A program made the position numbers and the translations under genes. 64,000 bases of DNA, taken from Candidatus Limnocylindrales bacterium. Its GTDB lineage: Bacteria > Desulfobacterota > Binatia > UBA1149 > CAITLU01. This document shows positions 7,898-17,103 of this stretch, in pieces (positions within the stretch are counted from its first letter, which is position 1; each line of letters begins with the position of its first letter). The DNA lies in NCBI GenBank assembly GCA_035571835.1, contig DATNBU010000017.1, positions 232,687-296,686 of the forward strand. The letters run 5' to 3'. The notes under the pieces were generated by a model. It worked only from the letters and a program-made list of their open reading frames with translations, was not told the DNA's origin and ran no database searches.

Positions 7898-9337
7898 TCA
7901 CAAGCCTCCGACGAAGCGGCCCGGCGACAGTGCGTCGGCCGGATCGAGCCTGCGCTTGACCGCGCGCATGAGCGGAAGCGATGCCGGCGGAGCGCCCCAC
8001 ACCTGGTGCCCCTGCTTGATCGAAACCGGCGCACGCTCGATCACGCGCGTCGCAATGACGCCGTCGGGCTCGGTCGCCGCAAGCAGCGACTGAAGCGCGG
8101 CAACGTCGACAGGATTGCCGAACGCGGGTCTCGCCGCCGATCCGCCCGCGTCCTCGCTCGACGAGGCGAGATGAAAGCGCGCGATTCCGGCACCGAGGTG
8201 CCCCGCGACCAGCAGCGGAGTGCGTCCGAGCCGCGACGCCGTTTCCTTGAGTTTGCCGAGCACGGATCGCACCGTCCCGACGATGCTCGCCGGCGGCGTG
8301 GCGATGCGCAGCGTGGCCCCGCCCGGCGCATCGATATGCGCAGGACTCGTCCAGTCCTCGACCGCATCCGACGGCTGGCGGCCGACCGCGGCGCACACGC
8401 GGTCGCCTTGTACGGCAACTTCCTGCTCCGTGCCTTCGACGCGCACGGCAAGAATCCACAGCATCGTCGCTTCGCTCATGTCGACCGCAAAATCGACGGC
8501 CGCGAGCGGCAGCGACTGGCCGAGCAGGCGGCCACGTGCCGCGTCGAGCTCGGCCGGCGAGACGAATTCGAAGACGAGCGTTGCACCGGCCTCGGGAAGC
8601 GGATGCGTACGCAGCGTTGCCTGCGTGATGATCGCCAGCCCGCCCCACGAACCGGTGAGCAACCGCACCAGATCGTAACCGGCGACGTTCTTGACGACGC
8701 GCCCGCCGCAGACGAGCGTACGACCGCAGCCGTCGATCGCCGTCATGCCGAGCACGAGATCGCGCGGAAGGCCGAAGCCGTGGCGCAGTCCGCCGGTTGC
8801 GTTGGTCGCGAGAATTCCGCCGATCGATGCGCGGTCTTCGATCGCGGCGTCGATGGCGACGCGCTGGCCGACTTTGGCAAGGCTGCGCTGGAGGCGCGAC
8901 AGCGAAACACCAGCCTCGCAGATGACCGTCATGTCCTCGGGATTCTGCTCGAGGATGCGGCCGATCGCCGTCATCGAAAGCCGCACGTCGTAGGCCCGCG
9001 GCGGCGCTCCGATGTGCAGCATCGTCGCTCCGCCGCTGGTGACGACGCCGAGCCGCTTGGCGCGCGCTTCTTCGATCGTGGCGATCACGTGTGCCGGCTC
9101 GCGGGCGGTGATCACGGCCTGAGGCAGCATGCCGTCGATCTCGTCGACGTCGCGACCGGGCCGCAGCTGGCCGGGACCGAGCGACGGAAACGCGGCCAGA
9201 TCGAGGCGCGGCCGCGCGGCGCTGGTTTCCGCCGCGCTCGTTCCGTTGGCCTTCGCTGCGCTCATCCCTTCCAACTTCGCTGCGCTCGTCCCTTCCGCCT
9301 TCGCTGCGCTCATCCCTTCGAACTTCGCTGCGCTCAT
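7898..9337 (-). CDS. glcE: Glycolate oxidase, FAD-binding subunit
   Basis: The ATG at 9337 overlaps the glcD stop as ATGA and gives 479 residues. The body is a short VAO/PCMH FAD domain with VTSGGATMLHIG, the motif DAAIEDRASIGGILATNATGGLRHGFG and VVKNVAGYDLVRLLTGSWGGLAI, all typical of GlcE, which lacks the full catalytic C-terminal domain of GlcD. The first 40 residues are unusual: an 8-residue repeat of the form MSAAKFEG/TSAAKAEG encoded by a 24-bp tandem repeat. An internal start after the repeat is possible. The adjacent glcD and glcF make the assignment firm. Confidence 0.88.
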   Translation of the reverse strand: MSAAKFEGMSAAKAEGTSAAKLEGMSAAKANGTSAAETSAARPRLDLAAFPSLGPGQLRPGRDVDEIDGMLPQAVITAREPAHVIATIEEARAKRLGVVTSGGATMLHIGAPPRAYDVRLSMTAIGRILEQNPEDMTVICEAGVSLSRLQRSLAKVGQRVAIDAAIEDRASIGGILATNATGGLRHGFGLPRDLVLGMTAIDGCGRTLVCGGRVVKNVAGYDLVRLLTGSWGGLAIITQATLRTHPLPEAGATLVFEFVSPAELDAARGRLLGQSLPLAAVDFAVDMSEATMLWILAVRVEGTEQEVAVQGDRVCAAVGRQPSDAVEDWTSPAHIDAPGGATLRIATPPASIVGTVRSVLGKLKETASRLGRTPLLVAGHLGAGIARFHLASSSEDAGGSAARPAFGNPVDVAALQSLLAATEPDGVIATRVIERAPVSIKQGHQVWGAPPASLPLMRAVKRRLDPADALSPGRFVGGL

Positions 9338-9339
9338 CC
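9225..9339. repeat. 24-bp tandem repeat at the glcD/glcE junction
   Basis: About 4.8 units of 24 bp, with the core TTCGCTGCGCTCATCCCTTC on the plus strand, occupy 9225-9339. The three units from 9249 to 9320 differ at only a few positions; the unit at 9225-9248 is degenerate. Because 24 is divisible by 3, copy-number change adds or removes 8 residues at the N-terminus of GlcE without a frameshift. Confidence 0.8.
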
Positions 9340-10923
9340 TCCGCCTCGCGGTCGCGGCCTGGTGACTTCGACGCATGACCTCGACGACGGAACGATCTTG
9401 CCCGGATTGCACAGCCCGTGCGGATTGAACGCGTCGCGCAGGTCGGACATCGCGGCGAGCGTATCGGCGGTGAATGCCGCCGGCATCATCGCGAGCTTCT
9501 CGACGCCGATGCCGTGCTCGCCGGTAATCGAGCCCCCGAGCTCGAGACACGCCGTCAGGATCTCGTCGCCCGCGGCCAGCACGCGCTCGACTTCGCCCGG
9601 CACGGTCTCGTCGTACAGAACCAGCGGATGAATGTTTCCATCGCCCGCGTGCATCAGCGTCGCGATGCGAAGTCCGTAGCGTTCGGAGACCTTCGCGATC
9701 GTCGCGGCGATCTCGGGCAGGCGGCTGCGCGGAACGACGCCGTCCTGCGTGCAGTAGTTCGGCGTCAGCCTGCCCATCGCGCCGAAGGCACGCTTGCGCG
9801 ATTTCCACAGCAGCGCGCGCTCGGCCTCGGTGGCCGCACGCCGCACTTCTGTCGCGCTCTCGGTCATGCAGCAGGCTTCGACGCGCTCGGCGATCGGCTC
9901 GAGGCTGTCCGCGAGCCCGTCGAGCTCGATCAGCAGCACGGCGCCGGCATCGGACGGGAAGCCGAAGTGGTAGGCCGCCTCGACCGCCTCGATGACGAGC
10001 GCGTCCATCATTTCGAGCGCGGCCGGAATGATGCCCGCCGCAATGATTGCCGAAACCGCGCGGCTGGCTTCCCCGACGCCGGGAAAGACCGCGAGCATCG
10101 TCGAGACCGCCTCGGGTTTCGCGAGCAGCCGCACCTTTGCGGCGGTGACGATGCCCAGAGTTCCCTCCGAGCCGGTCATCAGACCGACGAGGTCGTAGCC
10201 CGGCGCATCGCACGTGCGGTCGAGCCAGACCACCTGGCCATCGGGAAGCACGACTTCGAGCGCGAGCACGTGATTGACGGTGACGCCGTACTTGAGCGTG
10301 TGCGGCCCGCCCGAATTCTCGGCGACGTTGCCGCCGATCGTGCACGCCGACTGGCTCGACGGATCGGGCGCGTAATAGAGGCCGTGCGGTTCCACGACGC
10401 GGCTGACCTCGAGATTGACCACGCCGGCCTCGACCTCGGCCACGCGGTTTTCCAGGTCGATCGAGCGAATGCGCTTCATGCGCGACGTCCCGATCATGAC
10501 CGACGAGTCGATCGGCAGACACCCGCCCGATACGCCGGTTCCCGCACCGCGCGGCACGAACGACGCGCCCGCCTTTGCCAGAAGAGAAACCACGCGCGAC
10601 GCTTCCCGCGTCGTCTCCGGCAGCAGCACGAGCCGCGGGGCGGTCTTCTCCAGCGTGTACCCGTCGCACTCGTAGACCTTGAGGGACGTCCGCTTTTCGA
10701 CGATGCCGCGATCGCCGACGATGTCGCGAAGCGCCGAGGCGAGCGAAGCGTCCATTTTTACGACGCCCGCGCCCGCGCCGAAGTCCCGCGCGGCGCTTTC
10801 GCCGGCGGCTCGCGGAGCTGCGGGTTCCGGCGCGATCGCGGGCCGCGCGGTGTCCGGATGGCCCGCGTCCATGTCCAGACCGTCCGTGCCGGCTGAAGAT
10901 TCCGTTTCCGTCGTGCTCTGCAA
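9334..10923 (-). CDS. glcD: Glycolate oxidase, FAD-linked catalytic subunit
   Basis: The 529-residue protein has an FAD-binding PCMH domain with VPRGAGTGVSGGCLP and GGNVAENSGGPHTLKYGVT, then MTGSEGTLGI, and a FAD-oxidase C-terminal domain with TLMHAGDGNIHP and GEHGIGVEK. These are the hallmarks of GlcD, which oxidises glycolate (or D-lactate in close relatives) to glyoxylate. The first ~55 residues are a low-complexity Ala/Pro/Thr stretch before VVKMDASLASALRDIVGDRG, where homology should start, so the true start may be the ATG corresponding to MDASLASALRD near 10755. It is transcribed divergently from the aminotransferase at 11036. Confidence 0.9.
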   Translation of the reverse strand: MQSTTETESSAGTDGLDMDAGHPDTARPAIAPEPAAPRAAGESAARDFGAGAGVVKMDASLASALRDIVGDRGIVEKRTSLKVYECDGYTLEKTAPRLVLLPETTREASRVVSLLAKAGASFVPRGAGTGVSGGCLPIDSSVMIGTSRMKRIRSIDLENRVAEVEAGVVNLEVSRVVEPHGLYYAPDPSSQSACTIGGNVAENSGGPHTLKYGVTVNHVLALEVVLPDGQVVWLDRTCDAPGYDLVGLMTGSEGTLGIVTAAKVRLLAKPEAVSTMLAVFPGVGEASRAVSAIIAAGIIPAALEMMDALVIEAVEAAYHFGFPSDAGAVLLIELDGLADSLEPIAERVEACCMTESATEVRRAATEAERALLWKSRKRAFGAMGRLTPNYCTQDGVVPRSRLPEIAATIAKVSERYGLRIATLMHAGDGNIHPLVLYDETVPGEVERVLAAGDEILTACLELGGSITGEHGIGVEKLAMMPAAFTADTLAAMSDLRDAFNPHGLCNPGKIVPSSRSCVEVTRPRPRGGG

Positions 10924-11035
10924 TCCGGTCCGCGCTCCAGCGTCTCTTATACCGGTCCCCGGTCCGAGGATGGAATGCGCCGCGCACGCGTGTGCCCGAT
11001 TGGCCTCACGGCGGCCCCCGCGCTATCGGGCCACC

Positions 11036-12211
11036 ATGAACAACGTCCAGCCGCCGTCGCGCCTGCTGCTCGGCCCAGGCCCTTCCATGGTCAATGCCCG
11101 CGTCTACGCGGCGATGGCGCGGCCGCTCGTCGGTCATCTCGATCCGTATTTCCTCGAGCTTCTCGAGCGCGTGCAGGGCGACCTCCGTACGGTCTTCGGA
11201 ACCGCCAACGCGGTCACGCTGCCGATCTCCGGTACCGGCTCGGCCGGCATGGAGACGTGCTTTGCGAACCTCGTCGAGGACGGCGACGAGGTCGTCATCG
11301 TCGTCTCCGGAGTATTCGGCACGCGCATGTGCGACGTCGCGACGCGGCTCGGGGCTCGCGTCGAGCGCGTCGAGGTCGAATGGGGCCGCGTGGCCGATCC
11401 GGCCGACGTCGAGGCGGCGATCGGCCGCTGCAAACGGCCGAAGATCGTCGCGGTCGTGCACGCGGAGACTTCGACCGGCGCGTGGCAGCCTTTGCGCGAG
11501 ATCAGCCGCCTCGCGCACGAAGCCGATGCGCTGCTGCTCGTCGACTGCGTGACGTCGCTTGCCGGGTGCCCCGTCGGCATCGACGAGCTTGCGATCGATG
11601 CGGCCTACAGCGGGACCCAGAAGTGCCTGAGCTGCCCGCCAGGGCTGTCTCCCGTGACGATGAGCGAGCGCGCGATGGCCGCCGTCGCGGCGCGCAAGAC
11701 GAAACCGCGAAGCTGGTATCTCGACCTCAGCCTGATCGGCGCCTATTTCGGCAGTCAGCGCCTCTACCATCACACCGCGCCGGTCTCGATGATCTACGCG
11801 CTCGCCGAAGCGCTGACCCTGGTCCTCGAGGAAGGGCTCGACGATCGCTATCTGCGGCACGAGCGCAATCATCACGCGCTGCTCGCCGGCCTCGGCGCGC
11901 TCGGCATCCACGCGGCAGCCCAGGAAGGCCACCTGCTGTGGATGCTCAACTGCGTTCACGTGCCGGACGGTGTCGACGAAGCCGCGATGCGCCGCCGGCT
12001 TCTCCTCGATCACGGCATCGAGATCGGGGCCGGCCTCGGACCGATGGCCGGCAAGGTCTGGCGCATCGGGCTGATGGGCGAATCGAGCCGGCCGGCCAAC
12101 GTGCGGCGCGTGCTGCTCGCGATCGAATCCGAGCTGCGACGCGAAGGCCGGCGCCCGCCGGCCGGAGATGCGATCGAAGCGGCCGACCGCGTCTACGCGG
12201 AGCGCGGCTGA
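11036..12211 (+). CDS. Class V aminotransferase, serine/alanine-glyoxylate type
   Basis: The 391-residue protein starts RLLLGPGPSMV and contains SGTGSAGMETCFAN, VHAETSTG and the PLP-lysine motif YSGTQKCL (Lys196), the pattern of alanine-glyoxylate/serine-glyoxylate aminotransferases. It would convert glyoxylate to glycine. Divergent transcription from glcDEF with 112 bases between starts supports joint control and disposal of the glyoxylate made by glycolate oxidase. Aminotransferases of this class also include (S)-ureidoglycine-glyoxylate and 2-aminoethylphosphonate enzymes, so the amino donor is uncertain. Confidence 0.85.
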   Translation: MNNVQPPSRLLLGPGPSMVNARVYAAMARPLVGHLDPYFLELLERVQGDLRTVFGTANAVTLPISGTGSAGMETCFANLVEDGDEVVIVVSGVFGTRMCDVATRLGARVERVEVEWGRVADPADVEAAIGRCKRPKIVAVVHAETSTGAWQPLREISRLAHEADALLLVDCVTSLAGCPVGIDELAIDAAYSGTQKCLSCPPGLSPVTMSERAMAAVAARKTKPRSWYLDLSLIGAYFGSQRLYHHTAPVSMIYALAEALTLVLEEGLDDRYLRHERNHHALLAGLGALGIHAAAQEGHLLWMLNCVHVPDGVDEAAMRRRLLLDHGIEIGAGLGPMAGKVWRIGLMGESSRPANVRRVLLAIESELRREGRRPPAGDAIEAADRVYAERG

Positions 12212-12216
12212 ACCCG

Positions 12217-13335
12217 ATGCGGACGGCCGCGCTGCTGCGACCGCTCGCGATCGTTGCCGGGATCGCAGCCTTCGCGGCTTCCGAATGCCCGGTGGTTTCG
12301 CTACGGACGGCCGCGGCGGCGACCGGTGTGTTCGCGCAGAACACCGACGACCTCGACCCGCAGTCGCTTGCCGTTGCCGCCGAGCGCACGGCGAATGCGC
12401 TCGATGCGCAGATGGAAACCGGCCCGTTCGTTCTCGGGCACACGCGCGTTACGACTTCGGATCTTGCGGCCAGTGCAAGGATCGTCGCGAAGGTCGCACG
12501 CTCCGCCAGGGATCCGCGCGACCTGACCGCCCGGCTTGCTCAGGAATGCACGGCATATCGTTTCCGCTCGGCCGCGAAGATCACCGGCTACTACGAGCCG
12601 GTGCTTGCCGCGCGCCGCGCGCGCGATGCCCGCTTCCTGTATCCGATCTACCGCGAGCCGCCGGCGCCCGATCTCGCGGCCGTCACGCAGCGGCTCGGAC
12701 ACGCGCCGCTGCGCGAAGACATCGACCGTGGCGGCGCGCTCGCAGGTCTCGGACTCGAGATCGCGTGGCTCGACGATCCGGTCGAGCGCTTCCTGCTGCA
12801 CGTGCAGGGCTCGGGCCGGCTCGTGTTCGACGACGGCACGAGCGAGCGCATCGGCTTCGCGGCGACCAACGATGCCGCCTACCGCAGCATAGGCTCCGTC
12901 ATGCTGAAAAAGGGCATGCTCGCGCGGGGTCATGCCAGTGCGGACGAGATCCGCGAGTGGCTGCGTGCCCATCCCGATCGCCGCGACGCGATCCTTTTCG
13001 AGAATCCCCGCTACGTATTTTTCCGCGAGACCGGCCAGGAAGGTCCGGTCGGTTCGCTCGGCGTGTCGCTCGTCGGCGGACGCTCGATTGCGAGCGACGA
13101 CCGGTACGTGCCGCGCGGAATTCTCGCGTGGCTGGTGACCACGGCGACGGCTCCGGGGTCAACTCCGGTCGCGAGATTCGTGTTCGCGCAGGATGCGGGC
13201 GCGGCGATCAGCGGGCCGGCGCGCGTCGATCTCTTTGAAGGATCCGGGGAGCAGGCAGGGACCGCTGCCGGAAAAAGAAACGACAGCGGCGAGCTGTACA
13301 TGCTCGTCTGCCGGGAAGACGGCCGGCAGGAGTAA
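12217..13335 (+). CDS. mltA: Membrane-bound lytic murein transglycosylase A
   Basis: The 372-residue protein has an N-terminal hydrophobic signal (residues 4-22) with a Cys at residue 24 that could be a lipoprotein site. It contains KITGYYEPVL, FLLHVQGSGRLVF and the C-terminal 3D domain FVFAQDAGAAISGPARVDLFEGSG, all diagnostic of MltA, which cleaves peptidoglycan to 1,6-anhydromuropeptides on the periplasmic side. The ATG at 12217 is 5 bases after the aminotransferase stop. It converges on prfC with 4 bases between stop codons. Confidence 0.9.
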   Translation: MRTAALLRPLAIVAGIAAFAASECPVVSLRTAAAATGVFAQNTDDLDPQSLAVAAERTANALDAQMETGPFVLGHTRVTTSDLAASARIVAKVARSARDPRDLTARLAQECTAYRFRSAAKITGYYEPVLAARRARDARFLYPIYREPPAPDLAAVTQRLGHAPLREDIDRGGALAGLGLEIAWLDDPVERFLLHVQGSGRLVFDDGTSERIGFAATNDAAYRSIGSVMLKKGMLARGHASADEIREWLRAHPDRRDAILFENPRYVFFRETGQEGPVGSLGVSLVGGRSIASDDRYVPRGILAWLVTTATAPGSTPVARFVFAQDAGAAISGPARVDLFEGSGEQAGTAAGKRNDSGELYMLVCREDGRQE

Positions 13336-13339
13336 CGGA

Positions 13340-14956
13340 TCAGGCGTCCGCGTGCTCGGCCGAAACCCGCTCGCGGGTCGCGGCGAATGTGACGTTCGGC
13401 CACTGCTTCTGCGCGTAGCGAAGCTCCCAGCTGTTGCGCGCGAGATAGACCGGAGCGCCGTCGCGGTCGTCGGCCATCGCCGAGTGGTTGGCCTCTTCGA
13501 AGCGCTTGAGCTCGGCGGGATCGGCCGCGCCGACCCAGCGCGCGGTCTCGTACGGAGCCGCTTCGAACCCGACCTTGATCCCGTATTCGCTCTCGATCCG
13601 TGACGCGAGCACTTCGAGCTGCAGGCGGCCGACGACGCCGACGATCCAGTTGGCGCCGAGCTTCGGCTTGAACACCTGCGTGACGCCTTCTTCGGCGAAG
13701 CTCTCGAGCGCGCGGCGCAGCTGTTTCGACTTCATCGGATCGTCGAGCCGCACGCGCTGCAGGATCTCGGGCGCGAAGTTCGGAATGCCGGTAAACCGCA
13801 GCTCTTCGCCTTCGGTCAGCGTATCGCCGACACGGATCGTACCGTGGTTCGGGATGCCGATGATGTCGCCGGCCCAGGCTTCGTCGACGAGCTCGCGGTT
13901 CTGCGCGAAAAAAAGAATCGGATTGTGGACGCCGATGGTCTTGCCGCTGGTCGAAAGGCGAAGCCGCATGCCGCGCACGAAGCGGCCCGAGCAGATCCGC
14001 ATGAACGACACGCGGTCGCGGTGGTTGGCGTCCATGTTGGCCTGAACCTTGAACACGAAGCCGCTTACCTTGGGCTCGGTCGGCTCGACCGTTCGCGTCG
14101 ACGTGGCCTGCGGTCGCGGAGCGGGCGCGAAGCGAACGATAGACTCCAGCAGCTCGCGCACGCCGAGCGCGCGCAGCGCGCTGCCGAAGTACACCGGCGT
14201 AAGGTGCCCTTCGCGATACTGCTGCTCGTCGAACTCGGGATATCCGGCGCGCGCCAGCTCGAGCTCGTCGCGAAAGATCGCGAGCTCTTCGGGCTCGAGG
14301 TGCTTTGCGATCGAGCCGTCGTCGAGTGCGATCGGATCGAGCACGGCTCCGGTGCGGTCGAACGGCAGGAAACTGTTCTTCTCGGCATCGAGCACGCCGC
14401 GCAAGAGCCCGCCCGTTCCGGCCGGCCACATCATCGGGGTCACGTCGAGCGCCAGCTGCGACGCGATCTGATCGAGCAGCTCGAACGGCGACAGGCTCTC
14501 GCGGTCGATCTTGTTGATGAACGTGATGATCGGGATGTTGCGCATCCGGCAGACCTCGAACAGCTTGAGGGTCTGCGGCTCGATGCCCTTGGCGGCGTCG
14601 AGCACCATGATCGCGCTGTCGGCCGCTGTCAGCGTCCGGTACGTGTCTTCGCTGAAGTCTTCGTGGCCCGGGGTGTCGAGCAGGTTGCAGGTGGTGCCTT
14701 CGAACTCGAAGGTCATGACCGCCGACGACACCGAGATTCCGCGGTCCTGCTCGATCTTCATCCAGTCGGAGCGCGCGCGGCGGTTCTCGCCGCGCGAGCG
14801 CACCTGGCCGGCGAGGCGGATCGCGCCGCCCATCAGCAGCAGGTGTTCGGTCAGCGTGGTCTTTCCCGCATCGGGATGCGCGATGATCGCGAACGTGCGG
14901 CGGCTGCGGATCTCCGCGCCGGCGACGCCCTGTCGGGTTGCCTCGGTCGTGCTCAA
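13340..14956 (-). CDS. prfC: Peptide chain release factor 3
   Basis: The TTG at 14956 is preceded by CAGGAG 6 bases upstream and gives 538 residues, close to E. coli RF3 (529). The GTPase domain has AHPDAGKTT (G1), DTPGHEDFSEDTYRTL (G3) and FINKIDRE (G4), followed by the RF3-specific elongation-factor-like domains. RF3 removes RF1/RF2 from the ribosome after termination. An earlier in-frame ATG at 15058 would add 34 residues unrelated to the family and is less likely. Confidence 0.93.
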   Translation of the reverse strand: MSTTEATRQGVAGAEIRSRRTFAIIAHPDAGKTTLTEHLLLMGGAIRLAGQVRSRGENRRARSDWMKIEQDRGISVSSAVMTFEFEGTTCNLLDTPGHEDFSEDTYRTLTAADSAIMVLDAAKGIEPQTLKLFEVCRMRNIPIITFINKIDRESLSPFELLDQIASQLALDVTPMMWPAGTGGLLRGVLDAEKNSFLPFDRTGAVLDPIALDDGSIAKHLEPEELAIFRDELELARAGYPEFDEQQYREGHLTPVYFGSALRALGVRELLESIVRFAPAPRPQATSTRTVEPTEPKVSGFVFKVQANMDANHRDRVSFMRICSGRFVRGMRLRLSTSGKTIGVHNPILFFAQNRELVDEAWAGDIIGIPNHGTIRVGDTLTEGEELRFTGIPNFAPEILQRVRLDDPMKSKQLRRALESFAEEGVTQVFKPKLGANWIVGVVGRLQLEVLASRIESEYGIKVGFEAAPYETARWVGAADPAELKRFEEANHSAMADDRDGAPVYLARNSWELRYAQKQWPNVTFAATRERVSAEHADA

Positions 14957-15070
14957 TCGTTGCTCCTGCGTTGCTCCCGAAGCCTTGAGGGCGCGCGCCC
15001 AAGGTCCGGTTGCGGGCCTTTTGCGAGCGGTGAACGCGCAAGAAAGCCTCCGGCACAACGGAGAGTCAAC

Positions 15071-15096
15071 GCGAGGCGCCGCAAGCCGCGCCTCGC
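15071..15096. promoter_or_regulatory. 9-bp inverted repeat upstream of mauB
   Basis: GCGAGGCGC at 15071-15079 is followed after 8 bases by its exact complement GCGCCTCGC at 15088-15096. It lies in the 282-base divergent gap between prfC and mauB, about 20 bases upstream of a TTATAA box at 15116-15121 that could be a -10 element. A regulator-binding site is possible, but there is no independent evidence. Confidence 0.3.
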
Positions 15097-15238
15097 CTCG
15101 GGCCGGCCGTGCGTGTTATAAGCCGCGTCCGGTCGCGCACTACTCCTCCGGTTTCATGGCGGCCCCGGCTGCCGGCGAAAGCGCGAGCCGGCCGGACCGC
15201 TCGACGCTCGCGAGAAGCGCCCGGCGAGAAGAATCGCA

Positions 15239-16531
15239 ATGAACAGAACGAACAGGCTGAACGCGATCATTGCCGGGACGAGCATTGCCGCTGCCGTCGT
15301 TGCGCTCGCAGGTGCGATTCTGGTGCCCGCAGGCGTGCAGGCGGCCGACATCGCACCCGAGAAAGTCGGCAACGTCTTCGAGCTTCCCGCCAAGCCCGGA
15401 CCGTCATGGTTCTGGGCGAGCGACATCCTGCTGCATCGCACGGCGCTGTACGACGCGGCCGAAGGGCGCCTGCTCGGCACGATCAGCTCCGGATCGGCCG
15501 GAACAGGCTTCGTCGTATTCCCGCTGTTCCCGCCCGCGCACGACGAGATCTATCTTGCCGAGACGTACTGGTCGCGCGGCATTCGCGGAGAGCGCACCGA
15601 CGTCGTCACTGTCTACGATGCGCGCACGCTGAAGCCGAAGGCGGAGATTCCGATCCCCGCCAAGCGCGGCGAGTACTATCCGGGCAATGCGTCGAATGCG
15701 CTGACCGACGACGGTCGCTTCATGGCGGTCTTCAACATCACGCCGGCCACGTCGCTGTCGATCGTCGACGTCAAGGAGCGCCGCTTCGCCGGCGAGGTCG
15801 AAGCGCCGGGCTGCAGCCTGGTCTATTCGGCCGGCCCGCGGCGCTTCTTCATGCTGTGTGCGAACGGCAGTGCGCTCGTGATCGATCTCGACGACCGCGG
15901 CGGCGTCACCAGGGCCGAGCGCACCGAGCCGTTCTTCGATTCGGTCAAGGATCCGATCACCGAAAAAGGCGTGCGCCGCGACAACGAATGGATCTTCACG
16001 TCGTACGACGGCGTGATCCATACGATCGACGTCAAGGGTCCGACGCTTGCGTTCGGCCCGACGTGGTCGCTCACGGACGACGCCGATCGCAGCGGCAACT
16101 GGCGCATCGGCGGCCTGCAGCACCTTGCGGTTCATGCCGCGAGCGGACGGCTCTACGTGCTGATGCACCAGGGTCCGGCGGGCACGCACAAGGATCCCGG
16201 CACCGAAATCTGGGTCTACGATCTCGAGGAACGAAAGCGCATCGCGCGCTTTGCGGTTCCGAGCCCGCTCGTCACGTTCATCGCCGACCAGGCCAAGCTC
16301 GGCGCGATCGACAAGCAGCCGCTGAGCACGCGCGCGACGCGGGCCGTGCTCGAGGCGACGCTGCCGAACGTCGGCGCCGAGCGCATCCTCGTTACGCAGG
16401 AGGACAAACCGCTTCTGATCGCGTCGTCGGGCTTTCCGCCGACGATTGCCGTGCTCGATGCCGAAACCGGCGCGGTCGAGCGTGAAATCCAGGAGCCCGG
16501 CGTGGGCTTCAGCCTGTTCTTCAATCCATAG
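15239..16531 (+). CDS. mauB: Amine dehydrogenase (TTQ) heavy/beta-propeller subunit
   Basis: The 430-residue protein has a Sec signal (residues 10-36, ending VQAADIAP) and a seven-bladed-propeller-like body. Segments such as FVVFPLFPPAHDEIYLAETYWSRGIRGERTDVVTVYD and GLQHLAVHAASGRLYVLMHQG are typical of the methylamine/aromatic amine dehydrogenase heavy subunit. It would sit in the periplasm in an alpha2-beta2 complex with MauA. The length matches family members (about 410-430). It is the first gene of mauB-E-D-A-cytochrome c. Whether the enzyme uses methylamine or an aromatic amine cannot be decided by eye. Confidence 0.9.
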   Translation: MNRTNRLNAIIAGTSIAAAVVALAGAILVPAGVQAADIAPEKVGNVFELPAKPGPSWFWASDILLHRTALYDAAEGRLLGTISSGSAGTGFVVFPLFPPAHDEIYLAETYWSRGIRGERTDVVTVYDARTLKPKAEIPIPAKRGEYYPGNASNALTDDGRFMAVFNITPATSLSIVDVKERRFAGEVEAPGCSLVYSAGPRRFFMLCANGSALVIDLDDRGGVTRAERTEPFFDSVKDPITEKGVRRDNEWIFTSYDGVIHTIDVKGPTLAFGPTWSLTDDADRSGNWRIGGLQHLAVHAASGRLYVLMHQGPAGTHKDPGTEIWVYDLEERKRIARFAVPSPLVTFIADQAKLGAIDKQPLSTRATRAVLEATLPNVGAERILVTQEDKPLLIASSGFPPTIAVLDAETGAVEREIQEPGVGFSLFFNP

Positions 16532-16539
16532 GCGCACCG

Positions 16540-17103
16540 GTGATCGATCCTGCGTTTCAGCTCGTTGTCCGTTCGTCGCTCGCGCTGCTGCTGCTGGCGG
16601 CAGCCCGGCACAAGCTGCGCGACCTCTCGCACTTTCGATCGACTGTCGACAGCTATCGGATCGTGCCCGCTTCCGCAGTGGGCGTGCTGTCGATCGCCAT
16701 GCCGGTTTTCGAGCTCGCGCTGGCGGTAATGATTGCGACCGGCATCGCACTTTCGATGGCTGGCGCCGGCGCGATGGTGCTGCTTGGCGCGTACGCGCTC
16801 GCAATCGCGATCAACGTGCGGCGCGGGCGGCTGGATCTCGATTGCGGCTGCATGGGACCGGCCGCGTCGGTTCCCGTCAGCGCGGCGCTGGTCGCGCGCA
16901 ACGCCGTACTGGTGCTGGCGGCGGCGGTGCTCGTTCCGCCGGTATCCGTGCGCGGGCTGACGCTGCTCGACGGCATCGCGGTGCTCGGTTCGACCGCCGC
17001 GCTCGCCGCATGCTGGGCCGCGAGCGAACGCATGCTCGCGCTCGCTCCGCGCGTGGCGCTGGCAAGGCGCCGCGATTCGACGAACGCTGCGAGGTCCGCG
17101 TGA
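16540..17103 (+). CDS. mauE: Methylamine utilization membrane protein MauE
   Basis: The 187-residue integral membrane protein has four to five hydrophobic segments and the MauE/DoxX-like sequence LLLLAAARHKLRDLSHFRSTVDSYRIVP, plus LDCGCMGPA with the Cys pair seen in MauE. MauE is needed with MauD to form or export the disulfide-rich light chain. It starts with GTG 8 bases after mauB and ends overlapping mauD. Confidence 0.88.
   Translation: MIDPAFQLVVRSSLALLLLAAARHKLRDLSHFRSTVDSYRIVPASAVGVLSIAMPVFELALAVMIATGIALSMAGAGAMVLLGAYALAIAINVRRGRLDLDCGCMGPAASVPVSAALVARNAVLVLAAAVLVPPVSVRGLTLLDGIAVLGSTAALAACWAASERMLALAPRVALARRRDSTNAARSA

Noticed and set aside
7898..10987. A single 1029-codon open frame spanning glcE and the whole opposite frame of glcD
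   Set aside because: Only the part from 9337 down shows homology (GlcE). The rest is an Arg/Ala/Gly-rich shadow of glcD produced by high GC content.
13011..15056. A 681-codon minus-strand frame over prfC and mltA
   Set aside because: Shadow of the prfC frame; prfC itself shows all G motifs in the other frame.
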